A stretch of 64,000 nt of DNA from an uncultured Spirochaetaceae bacterium (GTDB lineage: Bacteria; Spirochaetota; Spirochaetia; Sphaerochaetales; Sphaerochaetaceae): NCBI GenBank assembly GCA_944389025.1, contig CALXKU010000002.1, positions 101,445 to 165,444 of the forward strand. The letters are read 5' to 3'. Below, one piece after another: positions 24,785 to 33,100 of the stretch; position 1 is the first letter of the stretch; each line of letters starts with the position of its first letter. The translations under genes were made by a program, and so were the position numbers. Under the pieces are notes generated by a model. The model ran no database searches. It worked only from the letters and a program-made list of their open reading frames with translations, and was not told the origin of the DNA.

Positions 24785-25981
24785 ATGGAAGCTATTATTG
24801 AAGGCGCAATATCGCTATGGAATACGACGGGTATCGTCGGTTTTATGCAGAACGGAGGATGGGGTAACGCCCTAATGATCCTCGTAGGCTTCGTATTGCT
24901 CTATCTTGCTATTAAGAAGGGCTTCGAGCCTCTCCTGCTCATTCCAATTGGAATGGGATGTATCCTTTCGAACATCCCGTTCGCATATATCGCAAGTGTT
25001 GATCCCACAAGCGGGGATGCTGGATTCATCAAAATCCTCTATGATGCAGGAATCGAGTCCGGTCTCTTCCCTGTGCTCATCTTCATGGGAGTAGGTGCAA
25101 TGACGGACTTCGGACCGCTGATTGCAAACCCGAAGACACTCCTTCTTGGAGCGGCAGCACAGCTTGGTATCTTCACAGCTCTAATCGGAGCTCTCCTGCT
25201 CTCATTCCTTCCCGGGATCAACTTCACTCTTCCTGTTGCAGCATCAATCGGTATCATTGGAGGTGCTGACGGACCTACGGCCATTTATGTAACCAGCAGA
25301 CTCGCTCCGGATTACCTTGGCTCGATTGCTGTTGCCGCTTACTCCTACATGGCACTGGTACCTATCATCCAGCCACCTATCATGAGACTTCTCACGACAG
25401 AGAATGAGAGAAAGATCAAGATGCAGCAGCTCAGACCTGTAAGCAAGCTTGAGAAGATCGTATTCCCGATCATGGTTATCACGGTCTGTGCCATCCTTCT
25501 TCCTTCCGCATGTCCTCTTATCGGAGCTCTCATGTTCGGAAACCTCGCAAGGGAGTGTGGTGTTATTGGAAGACTATCGGATACGATGCAGAACGCTCTT
25601 ATGAACACGGTTACCATCTTCCTCGGACTTTCCGTAGGATCCAAGATGGCTGCTGACAAGTTCCTCAACCTCGAGACTCTCGGCATCCTTCTTCTTGGAA
25701 TGGTCGCGTTCGGAGTCGGAACTGCAGGTGGTGTTCTTCTTGGCAAGCTCATGAACAAGCTTGATCCGAAGCATCCTACTAACCCGCTTATCGGATCTGC
25801 CGGAGTATCTGCTGTTCCTATGGCTGCCCGTGTATCAAGCAAGGTCGGACAGGAAGCGGATCCTCAGAACTTCCTTCTCATGCATGCCATGGGACCGAAC
25901 GTATCCGGAGTTATCGGAAGCGCTGTAGCAGCAGGTGTTCTCATCTCTGTTGTTCCAACGATGATGGCAGCTCTCGTATAA
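24785..25981 (+). CDS. oadB: Na+-translocating decarboxylase beta subunit
   Basis: A 398-residue polytopic membrane protein that decarboxylates carboxybiotin and moves Na+ outward. Family motifs are [29 protein letters not shown] and, in the C-terminal half, [14 protein letters not shown]. The aspartate in GADGP is the known Na+-site region. It lies 12 bp after oadA. A strong terminator follows at 26003. Confidence 0.93.
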   Translation: MEAIIEGAISLWNTTGIVGFMQNGGWGNALMILVGFVLLYLAIKKGFEPLLLIPIGMGCILSNIPFAYIASVDPTSGDAGFIKILYDAGIESGLFPVLIFMGVGAMTDFGPLIANPKTLLLGAAAQLGIFTALIGALLLSFLPGINFTLPVAASIGIIGGADGPTAIYVTSRLAPDYLGSIAVAAYSYMALVPIIQPPIMRLLTTENERKIKMQQLRPVSKLEKIVFPIMVITVCAILLPSACPLIGALMFGNLARECGVIGRLSDTMQNALMNTVTIFLGLSVGSKMAADKFLNLETLGILLLGMVAFGVGTAGGVLLGKLMNKLDPKHPTNPLIGSAGVSAVPMAARVSSKVGQEADPQNFLLMHAMGPNVSGVIGSAVAAGVLISVVPTMMAALV

Positions 25982-26002
25982 AGAGTATAATTTAATAATG
26001 TT

Positions 26003-26030
26003 AGGCGCATCCTTCGGGGTGCGCTTTTTT
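26003..26030 (+). terminator. Terminator of the oad operon
   Basis: GGCGCATCC-TTCG-GGGTGCGC followed by TTTTTT. The -10 box for the next gene starts only 6 bp later. Confidence 0.9.
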
Positions 26031-26033
26031 CAT

Positions 26034-26041
26034 GCTATAAT
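26034..26041 (+). promoter_or_regulatory. Extended -10 box of the alpha/beta hydrolase gene
   Basis: A perfect TATAAT (26036-26041) lies 7 nt before the ATG at 26049. A G at 26034 precedes it by two positions, so the extended -10 element TGn is present (TGC directly before TATAAT). A -35 box would fall in the terminator and is poor. Confidence 0.5.
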
Positions 26042-26048
26042 GTGCTCT

Positions 26049-26969
26049 ATGATATACCTTTCTATCCTGACTCTTCTCATCCTGTTCCTCTTCTGGAACA
26101 ACAGCCTCATATTCTATCGAGACAGGAAGGAGCCTGATCTTATAAGCGATGAAAGCAAATGCTTCTCACCGCGCTGCCGCTCTATTACATATGAGAGCGG
26201 AAATGATAAGGCGGTACTGTTCATCCATGGTTTTCCAACCACACCAAGCATGTACTCATACCCGGCGAAGGTATTCAGCGAGAATGGCTATGATGTGTTC
26301 TCCCCCCTTATTCCGACCTTCGGTGCGGACTATAAGGAATTTGAGAAGACAAGCTTCACCCAGTGGTTCTCATATGTTGATAAGTATTATGTGAATCTTA
26401 AAAAGAGATATGAAAGCGTATATGTCGTAGGGGTTTCAATGGGAGGGGCGATGACACTCAAATTAGCTGAGAAATACTCCTCTACCCCGCTCTCTCCAAA
26501 GAGAATCGCGGTACTCGCAGCTCCGGTTGCATATAACAGCCTGCTACGCGATCATTTCGTGACAAGCTGGGCGTTCTATATCGGCCGCTTCCTCTGCCTT
26601 TTTCTAAAAGAGGTAAACGCCTCATGCATTGATGGCAGAAGTGATGGGGAGGATGGGAATGAGAACTGGGTGGGATACGGAGGTACATTTCCAAGGCAGG
26701 GCCTCTCTCTCGTGTACAATCTGAAAGAAATTCGGAAGAACCTTGCCAAGGTGACCGTTCCTATGATCAGCATTCACGACAAAGGGGATAAGACAGTGCC
26801 TTTCGGCAATCAGAAGATAATCCTTTCTTCTGTAAAAAGCCGGGACATAGAATCATACAGCCCCAAAATGCCTGATTACAGGCATACGCACCACTCCCTT
26901 TTGATGTATGATTCATGTAAGAAGGAATATACCGCACTAATAATGAAATTTTTCGCAAAGGAGGAATAG
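26049..26969 (+). CDS. Alpha/beta hydrolase with N-terminal membrane anchor
   Basis: A 306-residue protein. The first 20 residues form one hydrophobic helix. The alpha/beta-hydrolase domain follows, with oxyanion-loop HGFPTTP near residue 66, nucleophile elbow GVSMGG near 134, the acid in HDKGDKTVP, and a C-terminal histidine in THHSLL. It resembles carboxylesterase/monoacylglycerol-lipase types. I use the ATG at 26049: the longer frame from 25998 runs through the oad terminator. No Shine-Dalgarno is seen and the start matches the predicted transcription start. Its stop overlaps the dCMP deaminase start region (TAGATG). Confidence 0.82.
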   Translation: MIYLSILTLLILFLFWNNSLIFYRDRKEPDLISDESKCFSPRCRSITYESGNDKAVLFIHGFPTTPSMYSYPAKVFSENGYDVFSPLIPTFGADYKEFEKTSFTQWFSYVDKYYVNLKKRYESVYVVGVSMGGAMTLKLAEKYSSTPLSPKRIAVLAAPVAYNSLLRDHFVTSWAFYIGRFLCLFLKEVNASCIDGRSDGEDGNENWVGYGGTFPRQGLSLVYNLKEIRKNLAKVTVPMISIHDKGDKTVPFGNQKIILSSVKSRDIESYSPKMPDYRHTHHSLLMYDSCKKEYTALIMKFFAKEE

Positions 26970-27455
26970 ATGAGTTCAAAGAGAAATGACTACATAACCT
27001 GGGATGAGTACTTCATGGGAATCGCAGTGCTCTCAAGCATGAGGAGCAAGGATCCTAACACGCAGGTGGGAGCATGCATAGTTAATCCGGAGAAGAAGAT
27101 CGTCGGCGTCGGCTATAACGGCTTTCCAATCGGATGCAGCGATGATGAGCTTCCCTGGGAAAGGGAGGGAGAATGGATTGAGACAAAGTACCCTTACGTA
27201 TGCCATGCCGAGCTCAATGCGATTTTAAACTCAAGTCTGCCAAGCCTCAAGGGAGCAACGCTTTATGTGGCACTCTTCCCGTGCAATGAATGCGCTAAGG
27301 CCATCATACAGGTAGGGATAAAAAAGGTCGTATACCTTTCTAACAAGTATAAGGATACGGATGCTACGAGAGCCTCGGTGAAAATGCTTGAGGCAGCCGG
27401 TGTGGAGCTTGTACAGCTTGAGCCTCAGAAATCCGAGATAGTGCTCAAATTCTAA
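26970..27455 (+). CDS. dCMP deaminase family protein (ComEB-like)
   Basis: A 161-residue zinc-dependent cytidine-deaminase-fold enzyme that would convert dCMP to dUMP for dTTP synthesis. The zinc site is CHAELNAI (His-Ala-Glu) near residue 79 and PCNECAK near 103. N-terminal [14 protein letters not shown] is typical of the dCMP deaminase group. GGAGG precedes the ATG, which directly follows the hydrolase stop. Confidence 0.92.
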   Translation: MSSKRNDYITWDEYFMGIAVLSSMRSKDPNTQVGACIVNPEKKIVGVGYNGFPIGCSDDELPWEREGEWIETKYPYVCHAELNAILNSSLPSLKGATLYVALFPCNECAKAIIQVGIKKVVYLSNKYKDTDATRASVKMLEAAGVELVQLEPQKSEIVLKF

Positions 27456-27462
27456 CTTTTGA

Positions 27463-27491
27463 TTGACACCATAACTGGCACGGGGGAAAAT
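27463..27491 (+). promoter_or_regulatory. Possible promoter of the xanthine dehydrogenase gene
   Basis: A perfect TTGACA (27463-27468), 17 nt, then GAAAAT (27486-27491). A GGAG ribosome-binding site lies before the ATG at 27508. Confidence 0.4.
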
Positions 27492-27507
27492 ATTTCTGGA
27501 GTAAGCG

Positions 27508-30066
27508 ATGGACGTACTTGTAAATGGAAAGCACTACCATGAGACGGAGGACATGAGTCTTCTAAGATTCCTTAGAGATGTTCTTCATCTCGAAGGGACA
27601 AAGGACGGATGCTCAGAAGGAGCATGCGGGGCATGTACCGTCATAATCGATGGTAAGGCACAGAAGGCATGCGTGCAGAAGCTCTCCAGAATAGAAGGCA
27701 AGGCGGTAACAACGATTGAAGGCCTCAGCGAAAGGGAGAAAGAGGTATACTCGTACGCTTTTTCAAAAGCTGGAGCCGTACAGTGCGGTTACTGCACACC
27801 CGGCATGATAATGTCGGCAAAAGCCCTTATAGATTCAAATTCAAATCCAACAAAGGAAGATGTTAAAAAAGCAATAAGGGGAAACATCTGCCGCTGCACA
27901 GGTTATAAGAAGATAGAGGATGCGATTCTGCTATCGGCGAGGATTCTGAGAGCGGAAGAAGGTATAAAAAGGGATGATGACGCATCCCTTGGAAGCCGGT
28001 ATATCAGGATAGATGCCGAAGACAAGGCTCTCGGGCGCGGCATATTCGTGGATGATATGAATCCAGAAGGCCTGCTTCATCTTGCCGTGATAAGATCCCC
28101 TCATCCCCGATGCAGGATAATAAGAATTGATACGAGTCTGCTCGAAAAGGATGAAAGATGCTCGGGAATCATAAAAAAGAGCGATGTTCCGTTCAACAGA
28201 CACGGACACATAAGTCAGGACTGGCCGGTTCTTTACGGCGAAGGGGATGTCACATCATACATAGGAGATGCGCTCTTAATAATCGCAAGCAAGGATAAAA
28301 ACGCCCTCCCAGAGCTTAAGGAACTTGTAAAAGTTGAGACAGAGGAGCTTGAAGGCGTGTTCGATGCCAGAGAAGCTCTTGAGGATAAGACAATCGTCCA
28401 CAGCTGGGAGAAGACAAACCTCTACAGGGAAGAGAACATCGTACGCGGCGATGCGGATAGCACCATAGAGCGTGCAGCGCATGTTATAAGAAGGGTCTAT
28501 CAGACACCGTTCACGGAGCACGCTTTCATGGAGCCGGAAGCGGCGATAGCAATCCCTGAGAATGGAGGCATTCACCTCTATACATCCAGTCAGAGCATAT
28601 ATGATGACAGAAGGGAATGCGCAAGAATGCTAGCCCTACCTGAAGAGAGGATCAGGGTGAGCGCATGCCTGGTCGGCGGAGGATTCGGGGGCAAGGAGGA
28701 CATGTCGGTACAGCACCATGCTGCACTTGCAGCGTATGTCCTTAAGAGGCCTGTGAAACTCGTATTCTCCCGTCAGGAAAGTCTTATCGTACATCCCAAA
28801 AGACATCCTATGATCATGGACATAACACTTGCATGTGACAGTGAAGGCAGAATCGAGGCCCTCAAGGAGGACATAATCGCAGATACGGGAGCATACGCAT
28901 CCCTTGGCGGTCCGGTGCTTCAGAGGGCCTGCACACATGCAGGAGGTCCATACAATTTCCAGAACATGAAAGTGAGGGGACGTGCTGTCTATACGAACAA
29001 CGTTCCAAGTGGCGCTTTCCGTGGTTTCGGTGTGACTCAGACATGTTTTGCAATCGAATCGGCCCTTGATGAGATGGCAAAGCAGATTGGAATCGATCCG
29101 TTCGAGATAAGGCGGAGAAACGTTCTCCGCCCCGGAGATGAGATGCCTAACGGCCAGATAGCAGGCCCCGATACCGCGATATACGAGGCGCTCATGTCTC
29201 TAAAGGATGACTATTACAGTGCAAAGCACAAGGGAATAGCACTTGCGCTGAAAAACGCAGGCCTTGGAATGGGAGTACCGGACACGGGCAGATGCATTAT
29301 AAGCGTGGAGGGTGGAAAAGTTCACATCCGCACAAGTGCTTCCTGCATGGGACAGGGACTCAAGACAATGGCTCTCCAGGTTGCACATGAGGCTACAGGT
29401 CTTAATCCCGCACTCTTTATCGTGGAAGAGCCCGATACCGCGCGTACTCCGGACAGCGGAACATCCACAGCCTCAAGACAGACAGCATTCACAGGAGAAG
29501 CCGTCCGGCTTGCCTCCGCGGAGCTCTCAGCGTATCTGAAAGAGAAGAGCCTTGAAGAGCTTGAAGGAATCGAGATATATAAGGAGTTCAAACCGGAAAC
29601 GGATCCGCTGGGCTCTGAGAAGAGAAATCCAGTGAGCCATCTCGCATACTCGTATTCCGCCCAGCTTGTGCTCCTTTCAGAAGATGGAAGGATAGACAGA
29701 ATCATCGCAAGTTCGGATGCGGGAACGGTCATAAACAGAACCATGATCGAGGGCCAGGTAGAAGGCGGTGTCGTAACGGGAATGGGTTACGCAGTAAGAG
29801 AGAACTTCATAACCGAGAACGGTTATGTGAAAAGCAAGTACGGCACTCTTGGCCTGCTTCGCAGTACGGAAGTTCCGGAGATTGAAGTGCGCATGGTGCA
29901 TGGAGAGGGAAAGAGCAGCTCAACATACGGAGCAAAAGGCATCGGAGAGCTATCTGCAATCCCTACTGCCCCGGCAATCAGGAACGCCTACTACGCCTTT
30001 GATGGTAAGGCACGGGATACCCTGCCCCTCGAGAATACCCCGTATAGAACGAAAACTCAGGCGTAA
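27508..30066 (+). CDS. Xanthine dehydrogenase, fused Fe-S/molybdopterin type (Se-dependent XDH family)
   Basis: An 852-residue molybdenum hydroxylase. Residues 1-150 carry two [2Fe-2S] clusters: C35, C40, C43 and C55, then C93, C96, C128 and C130. The large molybdopterin domain follows with GGGFGGKEDMS, GAFRGFGVTQ and the C-terminal AKGIGE whose Glu is the conserved active-site base. The FAD domain is absent. This fused layout and the sequence match the selenium-dependent xanthine dehydrogenase group of purinolytic clostridia and enterococci; the Se there is a labile cofactor, not selenocysteine, and no in-frame TGA occurs. No maturation or cofactor genes are nearby. Confidence 0.88.
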   Translation: MDVLVNGKHYHETEDMSLLRFLRDVLHLEGTKDGCSEGACGACTVIIDGKAQKACVQKLSRIEGKAVTTIEGLSEREKEVYSYAFSKAGAVQCGYCTPGMIMSAKALIDSNSNPTKEDVKKAIRGNICRCTGYKKIEDAILLSARILRAEEGIKRDDDASLGSRYIRIDAEDKALGRGIFVDDMNPEGLLHLAVIRSPHPRCRIIRIDTSLLEKDERCSGIIKKSDVPFNRHGHISQDWPVLYGEGDVTSYIGDALLIIASKDKNALPELKELVKVETEELEGVFDAREALEDKTIVHSWEKTNLYREENIVRGDADSTIERAAHVIRRVYQTPFTEHAFMEPEAAIAIPENGGIHLYTSSQSIYDDRRECARMLALPEERIRVSACLVGGGFGGKEDMSVQHHAALAAYVLKRPVKLVFSRQESLIVHPKRHPMIMDITLACDSEGRIEALKEDIIADTGAYASLGGPVLQRACTHAGGPYNFQNMKVRGRAVYTNNVPSGAFRGFGVTQTCFAIESALDEMAKQIGIDPFEIRRRNVLRPGDEMPNGQIAGPDTAIYEALMSLKDDYYSAKHKGIALALKNAGLGMGVPDTGRCIISVEGGKVHIRTSASCMGQGLKTMALQVAHEATGLNPALFIVEEPDTARTPDSGTSTASRQTAFTGEAVRLASAELSAYLKEKSLEELEGIEIYKEFKPETDPLGSEKRNPVSHLAYSYSAQLVLLSEDGRIDRIIASSDAGTVINRTMIEGQVEGGVVTGMGYAVRENFITENGYVKSKYGTLGLLRSTEVPEIEVRMVHGEGKSSSTYGAKGIGELSAIPTAPAIRNAYYAFDGKARDTLPLENTPYRTKTQA

Positions 30067-31046
30067 GAGAGTATTTCCCTCATCTCATCATCTGAGATCC
30101 TGATATCAGTCTCAAGCGTTCTGAGATTCTCCATCAGCTGTTCAGTGTTCCTTGCACCGATTAGAACCGTTGAAACGCTTCTCTGTGCAAGGACGAAAGA
30201 AAGTGCCATCTGGGAAAGGCTCTGCCCCCTTGCCGATGCTATCTTCCTAAGCTCTTCAAGCCGTGCTATGAGACCGGCGGTTATCACACTCTCCTTGAGA
30301 TACACGTTCTCATGAGCTCTGGAATTGACAGGTACCTCCCCTGATATGTACTTGTCCGTCAAAAGCCCCTGAGCAAGCGGGGAGAATATCGCAGAGCCCA
30401 CACCAAGCCTATTAAGATTCACAAAGAGGTTATCCCTGTCGAACGCACGGTCGAGTATTGAATATCTGACCTGATTCAGCACGGGATGCACATGGTAATG
30501 CGAAAGCAGCTCCGTCATTTGGGCCACGCCCTTCGCATCATACTTTGACAGTGCGATATAAAGCGCCCTGCCACTTTGAACGATATATGCGAGGGCATCA
30601 GCCGTCTCATCCATCGGAGTATCGGGATCTGGACAGTGATGATAAAATACGTCGACATAATCAAGTCCCATCCGCTTAAGGCTCTGATCCAGGGATGAGA
30701 CAAGATATTTCTTTCCCCCGCCCTTACCATAAGGACCAGGCCACATAGGATAACCGGCCTTGGTACTGATTATTATCTCATCTCGATAAGAGGAAAGCCC
30801 GTCCTTAAGAATCCGGCCGAAATTCCTCTCCGCCTCTCCTCCAGGAGGACCGTAGTTGTTTGCAAGGTCGAAGCTGGTAACACCGTTGTCAAATGCGGTA
30901 TAAACCATTCTACGCATCTCCTCATAATCACCACTCTCGCCGAAGTTGTGCCAAAAACCGAGCGTGAAGACTGGCATCTCAAGGCCGCTTTCTCCCGCCC
31001 TCCTATACAGCATCTTTCCATATCTGTCTTCTGCTGCCGTGTACAT
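30057..31046 (-). CDS. Aldo/keto reductase
   Basis: A 329-residue AKR of the YghZ/Kv-beta-like group. The N-terminal MLYRRAGESGLEMPVFTLGFW, catalytic Asp-Tyr-Lys-His positions (DLANNYGPPGG, STKAGYP, YHHCPDPDTP) and C-terminal IGARNTEQLMENL NADP-binding segment are visible. It would reduce aldehydes or ketoses with NADPH. AAGGAGG precedes the ATG. Its 3' end overlaps the XDH stop by 10 bp. RNase D and the WYL regulator lie upstream on the same strand. Confidence 0.9.
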   Translation of the reverse strand: MYTAAEDRYGKMLYRRAGESGLEMPVFTLGFWHNFGESGDYEEMRRMVYTAFDNGVTSFDLANNYGPPGGEAERNFGRILKDGLSSYRDEIIISTKAGYPMWPGPYGKGGGKKYLVSSLDQSLKRMGLDYVDVFYHHCPDPDTPMDETADALAYIVQSGRALYIALSKYDAKGVAQMTELLSHYHVHPVLNQVRYSILDRAFDRDNLFVNLNRLGVGSAIFSPLAQGLLTDKYISGEVPVNSRAHENVYLKESVITAGLIARLEELRKIASARGQSLSQMALSFVLAQRSVSTVLIGARNTEQLMENLRTLETDIRISDDEMREILSYA

Positions 31047-31056
31047 ATTATCCTCC

Positions 31057-31926
31057 TTATTTCCCTACTTCTTTTTTAGCGTTCTCCACTGCCTTTAAAA
31101 CGGCATCCGTAAGGAATTTCCTGTATCTCTTCGGTGCTCTTTCAAGAAAAGCAGTTATCTCATCGCACCCAAGTGGCATGAGCTTTGCAAGATGGAGTAC
31201 CTCTTTCTTTTCAAGAACATTGACAGCTGGGGTGTTGAAACGCTCCGCGATACGCTCTCGGGCGTTAAAAACATGCTTCAGATAAACTCGCTCCTTAGCA
31301 GTAAGCATTGAGACGTTGCAGATTTTCATCCATCCGGGTTTCGAAGGCTTTATATCCGCAACATGCCGCATGGCCGATTCAACCTGTTTCAGCAGCTTTC
31401 TCTCCCTGACCTTCTCCAGGAGAGCATCCTTAAGATCAAAGAGATATGCAACATCTTCAAGAGCGTATGAAAGCATCTCCTCTTTCAGAGGACGTTTCAT
31501 CCAGTTCTCAGTCTGACTCTTCTTCTTAGACCCTCCTCGGTCTATACCGAGATTCACCCGGATGACCTCATCAAGTCCATGGATGTCCCCTAGGGCCTTT
31601 GCAAGAACCCTAAGGTCATAGACGCAGGTAGCCTTTATATTGTGCTTCTTATATAGGATTGCGAGATCCGAATGGCACTCGAACCATATCTTCTCACAAG
31701 GCAGGCTGAAAAGCTTCTCAAGGCTTTTATCCGTAATACCATTTGAAAGGACGTCGACTATGTAGAATCTCTTCCTGTCATAAATCTGGATGATCGATAT
31801 ATGCTCCCCATATGCATGGAGATTGCACTCCTCCTCGAAATCTATGGCAACAGCAGGAAGCACCTTGAACTCATCGCAGAGCCATAGCAGACGATCATCT
31901 TCCGTAATATATTCAAACTCTCTCAT
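31057..31926 (-). CDS. rnd: Ribonuclease D-like 3'-5' exonuclease
   Basis: A 289-residue DEDDy exonuclease. Exo I is AIDFEEECN (Asp and Glu), Exo II has HSDLAIL, and Exo III is YALEDVAYL with the Tyr. A C-terminal helical region that could be a degenerate HRDC domain spans about 205-285. The protein is shorter than E. coli RNase D, which has two HRDC domains. It would trim tRNA or other stable RNA 3' ends. The start overlaps the WYL gene by 14 bp. Confidence 0.85.
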   Translation of the reverse strand: MREFEYITEDDRLLWLCDEFKVLPAVAIDFEEECNLHAYGEHISIIQIYDRKRFYIVDVLSNGITDKSLEKLFSLPCEKIWFECHSDLAILYKKHNIKATCVYDLRVLAKALGDIHGLDEVIRVNLGIDRGGSKKKSQTENWMKRPLKEEMLSYALEDVAYLFDLKDALLEKVRERKLLKQVESAMRHVADIKPSKPGWMKICNVSMLTAKERVYLKHVFNARERIAERFNTPAVNVLEKKEVLHLAKLMPLGCDEITAFLERAPKRYRKFLTDAVLKAVENAKKEVGK

Positions 31927-32821
31927 AGCGACCTGCCATCAGCATGCATTTTCTCCTGTATTCATCTACGAAATCTTCTGGGGATACCGGCTCTGCGGCA
32001 TCACCGTAAAAGAGAATCCTCGATAAGAGCTCGGTGTGGTTGCTCACAGGAATCCTCATCTCAAGAACCCTCCCATCCTCCAATAGCCGGAGCTTCTGAT
32101 CTTTCTGCCATACCTGGTTCGAAACAATCGCGATAGCCCAGGAATAGAAGCGTATGACATACTCCCGCCTCTCATTATCATCGGAGTATATGCCATATCC
32201 GTCCAAAAGCTTCTCAAGGCGCTCATAATCAGAAAAAGCAACTCTTTCATCAAGGACTGAGACATCGCTGATTCTCGAGAGACTGTATGTTAGAATAGCA
32301 TCATCAACGCTTGCTACAAGATACCATATCTCACCATAGTTTATAAGTCTGAGCGGTTCAACCACCCGCTTAGGATGCTTTTTAGATGATGGATAACAAA
32401 GGAGTATCCTCCTCTTCTCCCTCATTGCGGTCATTATCCTGTCATATACCGAAGGAGAGAACGATTCACTGGCATAGCTCTTGTATGTTATGTATGAGGC
32501 ATCAGAGAGGACCATGCTGCTGGAAGAGGAGATTTTCGCATTTCCGCTTTCCTTATCGCGCACAATACCAAGCGAGGTTGCCGCCCTCCACCTTGTAAGA
32601 GCATCCCGTGACTCCGAGGTAAGAACATAAGCTTTTTTCGCATTATCGTAAACTATATCGAGATTTCCACATGAAAGCGGACATCTGTCCCTAAGATACT
32701 CCTTATCCCTCCATATCTGTTTCTCCGAGACATCGAAATGCCTTGCGACCTCCTTCCGGGTAAAGCTGCCACGCCCCATAAGAAGGTCAAGAATATAGAA
32801 AATCCGCTCAGTCTGGCTCAT
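31913..32821 (-). CDS. WYL-domain transcriptional regulator
   Basis: A 302-residue regulator with an N-terminal HTH (FTRKEVARHFDVSEKQIWRDKEYL) and a WYL domain (LRLINYGEIWYLVAS). WYL proteins bind single-stranded DNA or small ligands and regulate stress or defence genes. I use the ATG at 32821: TATAAT ends 6 nt before it and no Shine-Dalgarno is present. The 38-codon upstream extension of the frame runs through a terminator and a candidate RNA gene, so it is rejected. The downstream RNase D overlaps. Confidence 0.82.
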   Translation of the reverse strand: MSQTERIFYILDLLMGRGSFTRKEVARHFDVSEKQIWRDKEYLRDRCPLSCGNLDIVYDNAKKAYVLTSESRDALTRWRAATSLGIVRDKESGNAKISSSSSMVLSDASYITYKSYASESFSPSVYDRIMTAMREKRRILLCYPSSKKHPKRVVEPLRLINYGEIWYLVASVDDAILTYSLSRISDVSVLDERVAFSDYERLEKLLDGYGIYSDDNERREYVIRFYSWAIAIVSNQVWQKDQKLRLLEDGRVLEMRIPVSNHTELLSRILFYGDAAEPVSPEDFVDEYRRKCMLMAGRYERV

Positions 32822-32827
32822 ATTGAA

Positions 32828-32833
32828 ATTATA
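32828..32833 (-). promoter_or_regulatory. -10 box of the WYL regulator gene
   Basis: A perfect TATAAT on the minus strand, 6 nt before the ATG. No good -35 box is seen 17 bp upstream. Confidence 0.4.
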
Positions 32834-32859
32834 AAACAAAAGGTACTCTTTCGAGTACC
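32834..32859 (-). terminator. Terminator between the candidate RNA and the WYL gene
   Basis: On the minus strand GGTACTC-GAAA-GAGTACC followed by TTTTGTTTT. It abuts the TATAAT of the WYL gene. Confidence 0.8.
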
Positions 32860-32999
32860 CTGAACGCACTAAAACAAGAAGAAGCTCTGCGCCATCTAAA
32901 CGGGAATCCCAGCCAACATCGTCTGGAAAGGACAAAACCTAAAACCTCTCCTATTTCTCCGCCGGGTAGTCTCTCCTTCTCAGCGCACAGCTTTCAACT
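32840..32999 (-). ncRNA. Candidate structured small RNA
   Basis: This roughly 160-nt minus-strand unit lies between the pckG terminator and the WYL gene. It has its own promoter, TTGTTC (33028-33033), 17 nt, TATAGA (33005-33010), and its own terminator. Distant segments AAGCTGTGCGC (32983-32993) and GCGCAGAGCTT (32882-32892) pair over 11 bp with one mismatch, closing a rod-like fold. Size and rod shape recall 6S RNA, but there is no sequence match to a known family that I can see. It could instead be a leader. Confidence 0.4.
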
Positions 33000-33004
33000 T
33001 CATG

Positions 33005-33033
33005 TCTATAATCTACTACCCAATTGAGAACAA
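33005..33033 (-). promoter_or_regulatory. Promoter of the candidate small RNA
   Basis: TTGTTC (33028-33033), 17-nt spacer, TATAGA (33005-33010), minus strand. Expected start near 32998. Confidence 0.45.
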
Positions 33034-33064
33034 ACAATGATGGAAATGTGAAATCATTGTGAAA

Positions 33065-33093
33065 AATAATCCCCGAGGATTTGTCCCCGGGGA
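33065..33093 (-). terminator. Terminator of pckG
   Basis: On the minus strand CCCCGGGGA-CAAA-TCCTCGGGG, then ATTATTTTT, directly after the pckG stop. Confidence 0.75.
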
Positions 33094-33100
33094 AGAAATC

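Noticed and set aside
32822..32935. N-terminal extension of the WYL regulator frame
   Set aside because: It runs through a perfect terminator hairpin and the candidate RNA gene; the ATG at 32821 begins the recognisable HTH domain.
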